Of a stretch of DNA of 64,000 nt, positions 17,223 through 24,339 are shown in pieces. How positions within the stretch are numbered: position 1 is the stretch's first letter; each line of letters opens with the position of its first letter. Under the pieces are notes generated by a model, which worked only from the letters and a program-made list of their open reading frames with translations, ran no database searches and had not been told where the DNA came from. Both the position numbers and the translations under genes were made by a program. The stretch is from Cyclobacteriaceae bacterium (GTDB taxonomy: Bacteria > Bacteroidota > Bacteroidia > Cytophagales > Cyclobacteriaceae): NCBI GenBank assembly GCA_022842845.1, contig JALHOT010000001.1, forward strand, positions 59,842-123,841. Direction: 5' to 3'.

Positions 17223-17378
17223 AAACGATTGTCACGTCCTGCAGCTCGTCTACCTTACTGCAAAGAACCACCAGGAGAAGCCATCGCTTGGTTGAAAAAG
17301 AGAGCTGGCTATATTACGCTGAGTGAAAAGGGGAAATCCTTAAGTGCTCCAAGTCTTTACTTTTACAAACGCAAATAG
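17223..17378 (+). pseudogene. Unidentified short coding remnant
   Basis: Within the 457-bp gene-free stretch 17085-17541 a 51-codon open frame has strongly protein-like composition (RPAARLPYCKEPPGEAIAW, then LKKRAGY, then SAPSLYFYKR) and ends at TAG, but has no ATG start; only a TTG near 17229 is available. It looks like the end of a decayed gene. I do not recognise the family. The rest of the stretch holds nothing I can support. Confidence 0.25.
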
Positions 17379-17541
17379 GGCGCGCAAAAGAGAAGTAATG
17401 TTGATGTGAATTGGGCGATAATGGCATACCGTAACCATGGGTAATGAAAGCTACCCAGCATATTTATTAAGAAATATACTTTCAAAACATTTTAATGAAA
17501 GAAGGAATTCTTAATACAGCTTCAGGCCTAAGCTAGGCCCG

Positions 17542-18723
17542 CTATTTAACTACTGCCGGGATAATCCTGTCTTTCAATGCAGCATAAGAAGAAAGTAGAT
17601 TTTTATTGGAGTGTATATTCCAACCATTAAATACAACAATAAGATCATACTCCGGAGCCACCATCACAAACTGACCACCATATCCATTGCAAGCATAAAT
17701 ATAGGGTTTCACAGAAGGCACCCACCATTGATATCCATACCCAGCATTCGATTTATCATTTTCCGGATGGATGTCCGCTACCACTGGATTGGTGGACTGC
17801 TTCACCCATTGCTCGGACACAATTTGCTTATCGCCCCACTTGCCCTTGTGTAAAAATAAATAGCCAATACGTGCTAGGTCTTGTGCATGTAGGTACAAGC
17901 CTCCTTCTGTATCGATCTCCTTATCGGGCGTTGGTTTCCAGAAATAGTTCTTTATACCGATTGGTTTAAATAATTTTTCTTCTGTCCAAAGATCAACACG
18001 TTTGCCAGTGGATATGCCAACCAGTTTACCAAGCAGCATACTTACTCCACTGTTATAATCCCACTTCGTTCCAGGGGCTTCGCGCATGGGACGACTAAGT
18101 ACATATTGAATCCAAGCATTGCTGCGCTCCATAATGACGCAACTGTTTTCATCACTTTCATACGATCCCGCTTCATTCCAATCGATGCCACTGCGCATGG
18201 TGAGCAAATCTTCCAAGGTAATAGCCTTCCTGCGTGGATCAGAAAAATCCTGTGAATAGCCGGAGAATAATTCCATGGGATGGGTGTTTACACCACCCAT
18301 CTTTCCTTCATCGATGGCAATACCAAGTGCAATAGACGTTACACTTTTAGTTACCGACTGTAAGGTATGCAGGTTGCCACGCTGATAGTATGGATGCCAC
18401 TCGGGGTCATCATAATTATACATATCTGGAATAGTGTCATAGAGTTTAGCTACAGCATCATAATTCTGTTTATAGGTATGGCTGGCCACTACCTTTCCAT
18501 GGCGGATGAGCAGAAACTCATCCATCAATCCATACTTTCCATTCATAATATCAGTATGGATGGAATCAATCAATGCCGGATTTAAGCCTTCTGCTTCGGG
18601 TGTGGAAGTGACCCACGTTTCACCAGGCCAGATTGTCTTTGGTTGCTTTTTCTGTTGGGCGGCACCTTGGTGCATCGAGAGAAAAAGAAAAAAGAGAATA
18701 GAGAGGCTTACATTTTTACGCAT
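17542..18723 (-). CDS. Exported class C beta-lactamase-fold serine hydrolase
   Basis: A 393-residue protein with an N-terminal signal peptide (cleavage near AAQ, residues 21-23). The serine-hydrolase motifs of the class C beta-lactamase/DD-peptidase fold are present: S123-V-T-K126 and Y223-N-S225, with a KSNAGYGYQWW-type segment near the C-terminus. Such proteins in Bacteroidota act on peptides, esters or unknown substrates; true antibiotic hydrolysis is not implied. It lies 24 bp downstream of the VOC lipoprotein gene on the same strand, so the two are probably co-transcribed. Confidence 0.88.
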   Translation of the reverse strand: MRKNVSLSILFFLFLSMHQGAAQQKKQPKTIWPGETWVTSTPEAEGLNPALIDSIHTDIMNGKYGLMDEFLLIRHGKVVASHTYKQNYDAVAKLYDTIPDMYNYDDPEWHPYYQRGNLHTLQSVTKSVTSIALGIAIDEGKMGGVNTHPMELFSGYSQDFSDPRRKAITLEDLLTMRSGIDWNEAGSYESDENSCVIMERSNAWIQYVLSRPMREAPGTKWDYNSGVSMLLGKLVGISTGKRVDLWTEEKLFKPIGIKNYFWKPTPDKEIDTEGGLYLHAQDLARIGYLFLHKGKWGDKQIVSEQWVKQSTNPVVADIHPENDKSNAGYGYQWWVPSVKPYIYACNGYGGQFVMVAPEYDLIVVFNGWNIHSNKNLLSSYAALKDRIIPAVVK

Positions 18724-18747
18724 AACCTTGCTGGTCTATTTTTTTAT

Positions 18748-20106
18748 CTACTTGCTTTCAGGGTAAAGATACTTCATGAGCACCGCGTTATCCGCATGTT
18801 TATAAAAGGTATCGAACTCAACATAATACCCTTCTGGATCATAGCCTACAAAAGCGCGGTACTTTGATTCAGGCCCGGTACTCACGGAGTCTTCGCGTAG
18901 GGTAAATAATGAGTTTTCCTTTACATAGTTAAACCAAGCATCGAGATCGTCCACGATGAAGGAAACATTCACCGCCTTTTTCTCGGTAAAACTGTGCATG
19001 CCCCTCCGTTCATCTACAAGACCTACGTAAGCACTGTGTGAAACACTGTAAATTTTAGCCCAACCCTGGTCCGCTACACGCGTGAGTCCCAACACTTCCT
19101 GATAATAATTTTCCATCGCTACCATGTCTTTGTAGTATAGCCAGGTAACGGTGGCTTTAAAGCCGAGACCCTGGGGATGATTCGGTGTGGATACTGTCTG
19201 CAATTGATTCAAGTGCGGAAGAAAATTTTCATTTTCCGGATGCGCATTGAAGCGCTCAAACTCTAGTAAGTACCCTTCAGTGTCATAGATCACAAAGCCA
19301 TCATGTGGGCGATTGGGTTTCAGGTTGTAGTCATATTTTATTTTTACATCTGTGGTTTTCAGATAAGCATACCATTCATCTAACTGATCAGTAATCAAGG
19401 CAAGCGCTACGGTCTTGGGTTCATCAGCGGTGTGCATTCCCCTTTTAGCATCCACCAGAATAAGATATGAGTCGCTTGTGATGCGGAGAATTTTGGCCAT
19501 GGAATAATCAGCCACCAGTTCCATGCCGAGCGTTTTCGTATAGAAGGCTGTAGCCTTCTCCAAGTCTTGGTAATAAAGAAAGAGGTTGGAGGCGCGAATA
19601 CCAAAATCAGGAAGACTGCGATAGGAAGAATTGCTTGTCAATAATTTATTGATTTGCGCAGGTGGATAACCCAACAACCTTCCCATTCTTCGGGCTATTG
19701 CTTCGCGCGCTTTACCAGTATAGGCTCCGGCTTCAATCAGTTTGTGGGCATCTTCTTTTAACTGTAGGTACTCATCTTTGGTGGTACCTTTGTAAATCAG
19801 TAGAACTTCTTTTCCCTTGGTCACTTCTGAAGGAAAAAGATCCGTTACAAGCAGATCAGGCTCACGGAATATTTGAACATTGTTTTCTTCGGCTACTTGT
19901 AAGGCTGACTCCATGAGCTTGTCCATTTCGGCAGACGATACTGGAGCGCTGAGTGCCATCTTCTTTACTCCCGCATTTACCATTTCACTAAAGGCACCAA
20001 TACCTCCCAATACCCTTTCCGTGCTATTCTGAGTTGAAGATTCACTAGAACAACTGGCCAGGACGATTAGGGAAACGAAACAGAAGGTGATCAACTTACC
20101 ATTCAT
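18748..20106 (-). CDS. Lipoprotein with two VOC (glyoxalase-fold) domains
   Basis: A 452-residue protein with a lipoprotein signal (LASC, Cys19). After a 150-residue N-terminal region come two VOC modules, at about residues 170-285 (YYQDLEKATAFYTKTLGMELV ... FVIYDTEGYLLEFERF) and about 315-435 (YYKDMVAMENYYQEVLGLTRV ... FVGYDPEGYYVEFDTF). Both retain the terminal glutamate typical of metal sites. VOC proteins are normally cytoplasmic, so an envelope-anchored tandem copy is uncommon. Substrate unknown. It precedes the serine hydrolase gene and may act on the same compound. Confidence 0.8.
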   Translation of the reverse strand: MNGKLITFCFVSLIVLASCSSESSTQNSTERVLGGIGAFSEMVNAGVKKMALSAPVSSAEMDKLMESALQVAEENNVQIFREPDLLVTDLFPSEVTKGKEVLLIYKGTTKDEYLQLKEDAHKLIEAGAYTGKAREAIARRMGRLLGYPPAQINKLLTSNSSYRSLPDFGIRASNLFLYYQDLEKATAFYTKTLGMELVADYSMAKILRITSDSYLILVDAKRGMHTADEPKTVALALITDQLDEWYAYLKTTDVKIKYDYNLKPNRPHDGFVIYDTEGYLLEFERFNAHPENENFLPHLNQLQTVSTPNHPQGLGFKATVTWLYYKDMVAMENYYQEVLGLTRVADQGWAKIYSVSHSAYVGLVDERRGMHSFTEKKAVNVSFIVDDLDAWFNYVKENSLFTLREDSVSTGPESKYRAFVGYDPEGYYVEFDTFYKHADNAVLMKYLYPESK

Positions 20107-20384
20107 AGCGATGTGTTAAATCTATTCAAAACATGTTAGGAGAGCGAAAGATAAGGACTTCTGCCAGCGGTGTTATACATGAATGCTGATTTCTTGATTT
20201 TCTTAGATTCCTGCGAATAAAAAACTTTCACAAACATCCACCCAACCATTGAGCGCATGTGTCCGCTATTCACTAAAAGACTACCGGTTGACTTACGTGC
20301 AATGCAAGGCTGCGCCAAATATCCCTTAATTTAGAACCCAAGAATTACACCATGAACCAAGGTATTTCTTATTAACTTTATAAA

Positions 20385-21734
20385 ATGTATAGGAAGTTAA
20401 TAATTGGAATTAGTGCCCTCGTTGGTTTGTTCATGTATCAATCTTGCCAGGAAGAAACGAACAAGGTTACCTCTTCCTTTGACTTGATTCAAACTCGCAT
20501 ACTCGATACTAATTGCGCCATTTCCGGTTGCCACCAGTCCAACACAGACCCCTCGTTTGCGCAGCATAAACTAATTCTGACCGCTGCGCAGGCCTACACC
20601 AATTTGATCGATAAAATACCATCGAATGCCAATGCTGCAAAGGATGGCATGATGCTCATAAGACCTTTTAAAGCAGCGGAGAGTTTAATCTACCACAAGT
20701 TGTACAACAGCGGTAGCATTCATCACTTGAACGACTACGGAAATCCCATGCCGCTAGGCTTACCCCTACTTTCTCAAGGCCAGGTTGAATTCGTTCGCAG
20801 GTGGATAGAGGCGGGTGCACCACGCGAAGGAAAGGCCGTAGAAGATGAAACGCTATTAGATGACACCACACCACAACTGGAAAATTTTGAGCCCTTACCT
20901 CCCCCTGAACCCGGTACAGGTATTCAAATTACCCTAGGTCCCTTTAGCGTGGCACCACAATTCGAGCGTGAATTTTTTGTCTACAAGAGCTTGGGCAATA
21001 CGAGCGACATCTATGTGAACCGCATCGAGATCAAAATGCGACAAAACAGTCACCACTTTCTATTATATGATTTTGCGAACACCACGCCCACTTCCGTTTT
21101 ACCCCCACTAAATGTCGTACGTGACATTCGCAATCTAGATGGCAGCATGAATACTAACAACATGTTTCCAATGCTTTATCATGTCTATGTAGCAGGTGCG
21201 CAAACACCCTTTTCTAACGTCAGCCTTCCGCCAGGTGTGGCCTTGCGTATGCCCGCTAATTTGACCTTGGATTTCAACAGCCATTATGTGAATAAAGGAC
21301 CCGAAGAAATTATTGGTGAAGTAAACGTGAACCTCTACACAACTCCGGTAGAAAACGTTCAGAAGGTGGCGAGTACCCTTAACCTGGGCAATAACAATTT
21401 CAGTCTACCTGCCAAGCAACGCACCATCATTACCAAAACTTACCTGATGAGCAAAAAGACGTACATCGTTACGCTCACCTCACACACACATAAATTTGGC
21501 GAAAAGTTTGTCATTAAGATTAAAAACGGTCCACGCAATGGCGAGGTGGTGTATACCAGCACCGACTGGCTTCACCCGGAAGTCGTAAACTTTACCAGCC
21601 CACTTATCCTTGAGGCGGGTGAGGGTATAGAAAGTGAGATCACCTATAATAACACCACAGACAAAGTGGTTAAATTCGGACTCACCAGTGAGCACGAAAT
21701 GGGGATTATCTTTGGTTATTACTACGAAGACTAA
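20385..21734 (+). CDS. Lipoprotein with CX4CH cytochrome-like site and copper type II monooxygenase-like domain
   Basis: A 449-residue lipoprotein (Cys21). Near the N-terminus a CX4CH motif (C44-C49-H50, CAISGCH) followed by a helical segment resembles planctomycete-type cytochrome c domains. The C-terminal 270 residues resemble the two copper domains of ascorbate-dependent monooxygenases: NSHHFLLYDF, FNSHYVNKGP, SHTHKFGE and a late HEMG (histidine and methionine ligands). The protein is probably periplasmic or on the cell surface. Whether it oxidises a substrate or only binds metal is unknown. It is flanked by a VOC/hydrolase pair and a small membrane protein. Confidence 0.6.
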   Translation: MYRKLIIGISALVGLFMYQSCQEETNKVTSSFDLIQTRILDTNCAISGCHQSNTDPSFAQHKLILTAAQAYTNLIDKIPSNANAAKDGMMLIRPFKAAESLIYHKLYNSGSIHHLNDYGNPMPLGLPLLSQGQVEFVRRWIEAGAPREGKAVEDETLLDDTTPQLENFEPLPPPEPGTGIQITLGPFSVAPQFEREFFVYKSLGNTSDIYVNRIEIKMRQNSHHFLLYDFANTTPTSVLPPLNVVRDIRNLDGSMNTNNMFPMLYHVYVAGAQTPFSNVSLPPGVALRMPANLTLDFNSHYVNKGPEEIIGEVNVNLYTTPVENVQKVASTLNLGNNNFSLPAKQRTIITKTYLMSKKTYIVTLTSHTHKFGEKFVIKIKNGPRNGEVVYTSTDWLHPEVVNFTSPLILEAGEGIESEITYNNTTDKVVKFGLTSEHEMGIIFGYYYED

Positions 21735-21771
21735 GTTAAACCTTTGTAAAAAATGGGGAATCTAAACTCGA

Positions 21772-22437
21772 ATGAACGCGAGTAAAAAAGTTACAATAAG
21801 TGTACTTGTATATGTGGTACTATTCGCCATCATGTACTTCACGCTTATTAATTCAAAATCTGTTGGAGGCGATGCGGCAGGAAATGCTTTGTCGAATGGG
21901 CTTGTCTATTTACTAGGCTTAGGAGTATCCTTTATTATTGCCATTATCTTCACGATCATTAATGTAAGATTAATTCGAAGCGGTAGTTCCTCATGGATCC
22001 ATGCATTCGTATTCGTTCCCATTCTGCTACCATTGCTTATATATAGCGTTGATAATTTTGCTATTGATAATCCTGAACAAAGTGACAACATGGAGCTTAA
22101 CCTCCAGCTGACACTTGAAATACGATCCTCCGAAAAGATCGATTCGGCTTTGCTTACGTATATATCATCAGAGGTTGAGTATTCTCGACAATTAATTTTC
22201 ATCCAAGATGCGGATAACCTTTACTACGATGAATTGCCCTTTACTTTAGACTATGAAACCGATCGTAAATTTATAATCAGATCAGGAAACTTTGAAACAA
22301 AGGAATATTACTTCGAACTTGGGGATGCATTAGAACCATTCGATTATTCTGATTGGATACCCTTAAATCCTACTGGCATCAACTACTCCGATAGCTTGAA
22401 GATTGAATTCAGGTATAAGGCTGTTAAAACAAGGTAA
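21772..22437 (+). CDS. Membrane protein of unknown function
   Basis: A 221-residue protein with three hydrophobic segments at about residues 8-28, 42-66 and 75-94, followed by a soluble, acidic, beta-rich C-terminal part of about 125 residues. I recognise no family. It lies 37 bp after the cytochrome-like lipoprotein on the same strand and may be co-transcribed with it. The 345 bp after it (22438-22782) contain no convincing gene apart from the terminator and tRNA fragment described separately. Confidence 0.6.
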   Translation: MNASKKVTISVLVYVVLFAIMYFTLINSKSVGGDAAGNALSNGLVYLLGLGVSFIIAIIFTIINVRLIRSGSSSWIHAFVFVPILLPLLIYSVDNFAIDNPEQSDNMELNLQLTLEIRSSEKIDSALLTYISSEVEYSRQLIFIQDADNLYYDELPFTLDYETDRKFIIRSGNFETKEYYFELGDALEPFDYSDWIPLNPTGINYSDSLKIEFRYKAVKTR

Positions 22438-22684
22438 GAATACCTTACTTGGAAATTCCGACCTCACTGACCACCCTTTTCGTGAGGATGCCATCAGCCT
22501 AAATTAAGTTTGAATTGGCTGAATAGGATTGACGTACAACTTCAACATAGCCAAACCGAAAGCTTGAACAAGCACTCAGGAATTGGAGCGCTCGCTAGTG
22601 CGAAGTATAATGGTCACTAACAAATGAAAAATAGAGATCAAGCACCTCGAAATCTTCCCTTTGTCCAAATTGTTATGCACCAAA

Positions 22685-22720
22685 TAAAAAAGGCACTCAC
22701 AAATAAGATTGTAAGTGCCT
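22685..22720 (-). terminator. Intrinsic terminator after the tRNA-Asn fragment
   Basis: On the minus strand AGGCACTTAC pairs with GTGAGTGCCT (one mismatch) around a 10-nt loop, followed by a run of T. It lies 12 bp beyond the 3' end of the broken tRNA copy, in the same position as the terminator of the intact tRNA. Confidence 0.8.
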
Positions 22721-22731
22721 GATTTAAAGTG

Positions 22732-22791
22732 CTCTTCCTCTTGGGCTTGAACCAATCCCGACTCTTCGGGACTGATTAACAGTCAGGTGCT
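22732..22791 (-). pseudogene. Partial tRNA-Asn copy (3' part only)
   Basis: On the minus strand it begins AGCACCTGACTGTTAATCAG, equal to the D-stem end and anticodon arm of the intact tRNA-Asn, and ends with an identical T-arm and acceptor 3' strand (TTGGTTCAAGCCCAAG, then AGGAAGAG). The variable region is replaced by a 16-bp hairpin, TCCCGA-AGAG-TCGGGA. The 5' half is missing; the GIY-YIG reading frame runs into it and stops inside it. It cannot make a functional tRNA. Confidence 0.9.
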
Positions 22792-23076
22792 TACGGATTG
22801 AAGGAATTTCACTCTAAAATCTTCTTGTTCAAGTAATCGCTCTATAAATTTTCGACTTTTCATAGATTTTATGGATCGCTCAGCTTTGAGAGCAATTGAT
22901 TTATTATCGCAATCCATTTTCAATTTTAATGTCCAGGGGATGCCATTTGCAGTAAATTTTCGTGCCTCCATTGGGTTATTGTGGATGTGAATACGCAGGT
23001 TTATATTTTCCGTGGAACCAACGTAATATTTATCCAGACTTTCAGAGTAGAGTATGTAGACACAACAGGCACTCAT
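22783..23076 (-). CDS. Small GIY-YIG nuclease lodged between tRNA-Asn and a tRNA-Asn fragment
   Basis: A 97-residue single-domain nuclease: VYI at residues 6-8, YVG at 18-20, catalytic-type Arg28 (LRIHIHN) and Glu66 (KAERSIK). The ATG at 23076 abuts the T-run of the tRNA-Asn terminator, leaving no room for a leader. The stop codon lies within the anticodon arm of the partial tRNA copy. Expression therefore depends on read-through or on a promoter within the tRNA. Stand-alone GIY-YIG proteins of this size are common in Bacteroidota. A selfish, homing-like role is inferred from the flanking tRNA duplication. Confidence 0.85.
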   Translation of the reverse strand: MSACCVYILYSESLDKYYVGSTENINLRIHIHNNPMEARKFTANGIPWTLKLKMDCDNKSIALKAERSIKSMKSRKFIERLLEQEDFRVKFLQSVST

Positions 23077-23106
23077 AAAAAAAGTCCTGACGTTTCCGTC
23101 AGGACT
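23077..23106 (-). terminator. Intrinsic terminator of tRNA-Asn
   Basis: A perfect 10-bp stem (AGTCCTGACG against its complement) around a 4-nt loop, followed on the minus strand by seven T, directly joined to the GIY-YIG start codon. Confidence 0.93.
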
Positions 23107-23110
23107 TCTG

Positions 23111-23184
23111 CTCTTCCTCTTGGGCTTGAACCAAGGACCCCCTGATTAACAGTCAGGTGCTCTAACCAGCTGAGCTAAGGAAGA
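23111..23184 (-). tRNA. tRNA-Asn (anticodon GTT)
   Basis: A complete 74-nt cloverleaf on the minus strand: acceptor TCTTCCT/AGGAAGA, D-arm GCTC/GAGC, anticodon arm CCTGA-CTGTTAA-TCAGG, T-arm CTTGG-TTCAAGC-CCAAG, discriminator G. CCA is not encoded. A terminator follows after 4 bp. Confidence 0.97.
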
Positions 23185-23340
23185 ATTTTGCTTTGCTCCC
23201 CAAAATTTGGGAGTGCAATATTACTGCATTGATCTGCATATTTCCAACAATGCACCAAAAATTTCATCAAAATTAGCCTCCTCGCTCCTCAATTTTTTTT
23301 CCGAGCAAATAAAACCTTGCGCTTTCGTATCCGTTCATTA

Positions 23341-23363
23341 ACTTTGAAACGCAAAGTACTTTT
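23341..23363 (+). promoter_or_regulatory. Palindromic operator site A of the CreD locus
   Basis: ACTTTG and CAAAGT form an inverted repeat with a 5-bp spacer and are followed by ACTTTT; the site ends 2 bp before the ATG at 23366. It matches site B (24304-24326) at 18 of 23 positions. Autoregulation by the small winged-helix protein encoded between the two sites is inferred. Confidence 0.5.
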
Positions 23364-23365
23364 CG

Positions 23366-23989
23366 ATGAAAGAAATTCCGGAGTATGAAAAAGACCTGGC
23401 CTCCATCCGATTGATGATGGAGCGGTCGGTTAAGTTTGTCTCGCTAAGCGGACTTTCTGGTGTGCTGGCCGGCATTTATGCCCTGGTGGGAGCCACCCTC
23501 GCTTACTGGCTGATGTACTACCCCAAGCCTCCTTTTGGCTTTGAATTTAATGATGCGCCACAAAGCGTAACAATTTTCTACCTCATCGTGCTTGCAGGTA
23601 CTGTGCTGGCGGCCTCCTTGTTAACGGGTTATGCCTTAAGTCTGCAAAAAGCTAAAAAACTCAGCGTCTCTATCTGGAGCAAAGCCAGCCAACAATTATT
23701 AATTGATTTGGCCATTCCCTTGGTGGCCGGTGGCCTGCTTATTATCATTCTGATGTGGAGAGGTTACTTTGGCATCGTAGCCCCTGCCTCTCTGATCTTT
23801 TACGGGTTGGCCCTCGCCCATGCCAGTCGCAATACTTACAAAGAAGTGCAGTACCTGGGCTTCTTCGAAATTGCACTCGGTCTTTTGTGTGCCCTGCTGC
23901 CTGGCTATGGCCTCCTCTTCTGGGCGATAGGCTTCGGTGTTTTACACATCGTCTATGGTATTCTCATGCACTATCGTTACGACCAGTGA
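23366..23989 (+). CDS. Membrane protein of the CreD locus
   Basis: A 207-residue protein with a short cytoplasmic N-terminus (EYEKDLASIRLMMERSVKF) and about six hydrophobic helices. I know no function. It overlaps the GTG start of the winged-helix regulator (GTGA), and this membrane protein-regulator-CreD arrangement occurs, as I recall, in other Bacteroidota. A membrane-stress role alongside CreD is inferred from context only. Confidence 0.75.
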   Translation: MKEIPEYEKDLASIRLMMERSVKFVSLSGLSGVLAGIYALVGATLAYWLMYYPKPPFGFEFNDAPQSVTIFYLIVLAGTVLAASLLTGYALSLQKAKKLSVSIWSKASQQLLIDLAIPLVAGGLLIIILMWRGYFGIVAPASLIFYGLALAHASRNTYKEVQYLGFFEIALGLLCALLPGYGLLFWAIGFGVLHIVYGILMHYRYDQ

Positions 23990-24288
23990 AAAATCCTTTC
24001 GATAATCTTGATAAATCACTGGAGCATCGTGTGCGCTTACAAATCATGTCGGTATTGGTGACGAATGACTCCTACGATTTCAATTCCTTGAAAGAATTGA
24101 TGGGCGTAACCGATGGCAATCTGGCCACCCATATGAAGGCCCTTGAAAAAGAGAAGTACATCAGCGTAACCAAAACCTTTACCGATCGAAAACCCAATAC
24201 TAAATACAAGGCAACCGAAAGAGGGCGCACAAGCTTTAGAAAACACCTGGAGGCCATGGAAGAAATACTCAAACAACAGAAGAAATAA
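23986..24288 (+). CDS. Small winged-helix transcriptional regulator
   Basis: The start is GTG 23986, overlapping the upstream stop; the longer in-frame extension upstream lies out of frame within the membrane protein gene and is spurious. The 100-residue product is one winged-helix domain: HRVRLQIMSVLVTN, SLKELMGVTDGNLATHMKALEKEKYI (recognition helix) and the wing KPNTKYKATERG. It resembles MarR/PadR-like HTH proteins that regulate CreD. The two flanking palindromes are its likely binding sites. Confidence 0.9.
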   Translation: MKNPFDNLDKSLEHRVRLQIMSVLVTNDSYDFNSLKELMGVTDGNLATHMKALEKEKYISVTKTFTDRKPNTKYKATERGRTSFRKHLEAMEEILKQQKK

Positions 24289-24303
24289 TTTTTTTCCCTA
24301 TTC

Positions 24304-24326
24304 ACTTTGAATTTGAAAGTGCTTTT
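24304..24326 (+). promoter_or_regulatory. Palindromic operator site B, upstream of creD
   Basis: CACTTT and AAAGTG form an inverted repeat around a 7-bp spacer (24303-24321), followed by CTTTT. The site ends 13 bp before the chosen creD start and aligns with site A at 18 of 23 positions. Confidence 0.5.
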
Positions 24327-24339
24327 AAATAAAACAATT

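Noticed and set aside
22731-22792. Second tRNA-Asn gene
   Set aside because: Only the anticodon arm, T-arm and acceptor 3' strand are present; the 5' half is absent and a hairpin replaces the variable region, so it cannot fold into a tRNA.
23755-23985. Upstream extension of the CreD regulator frame
   Set aside because: It lies in a different frame within the membrane-protein gene; GTG 23986, overlapping that gene's stop, matches the winged-helix domain start.
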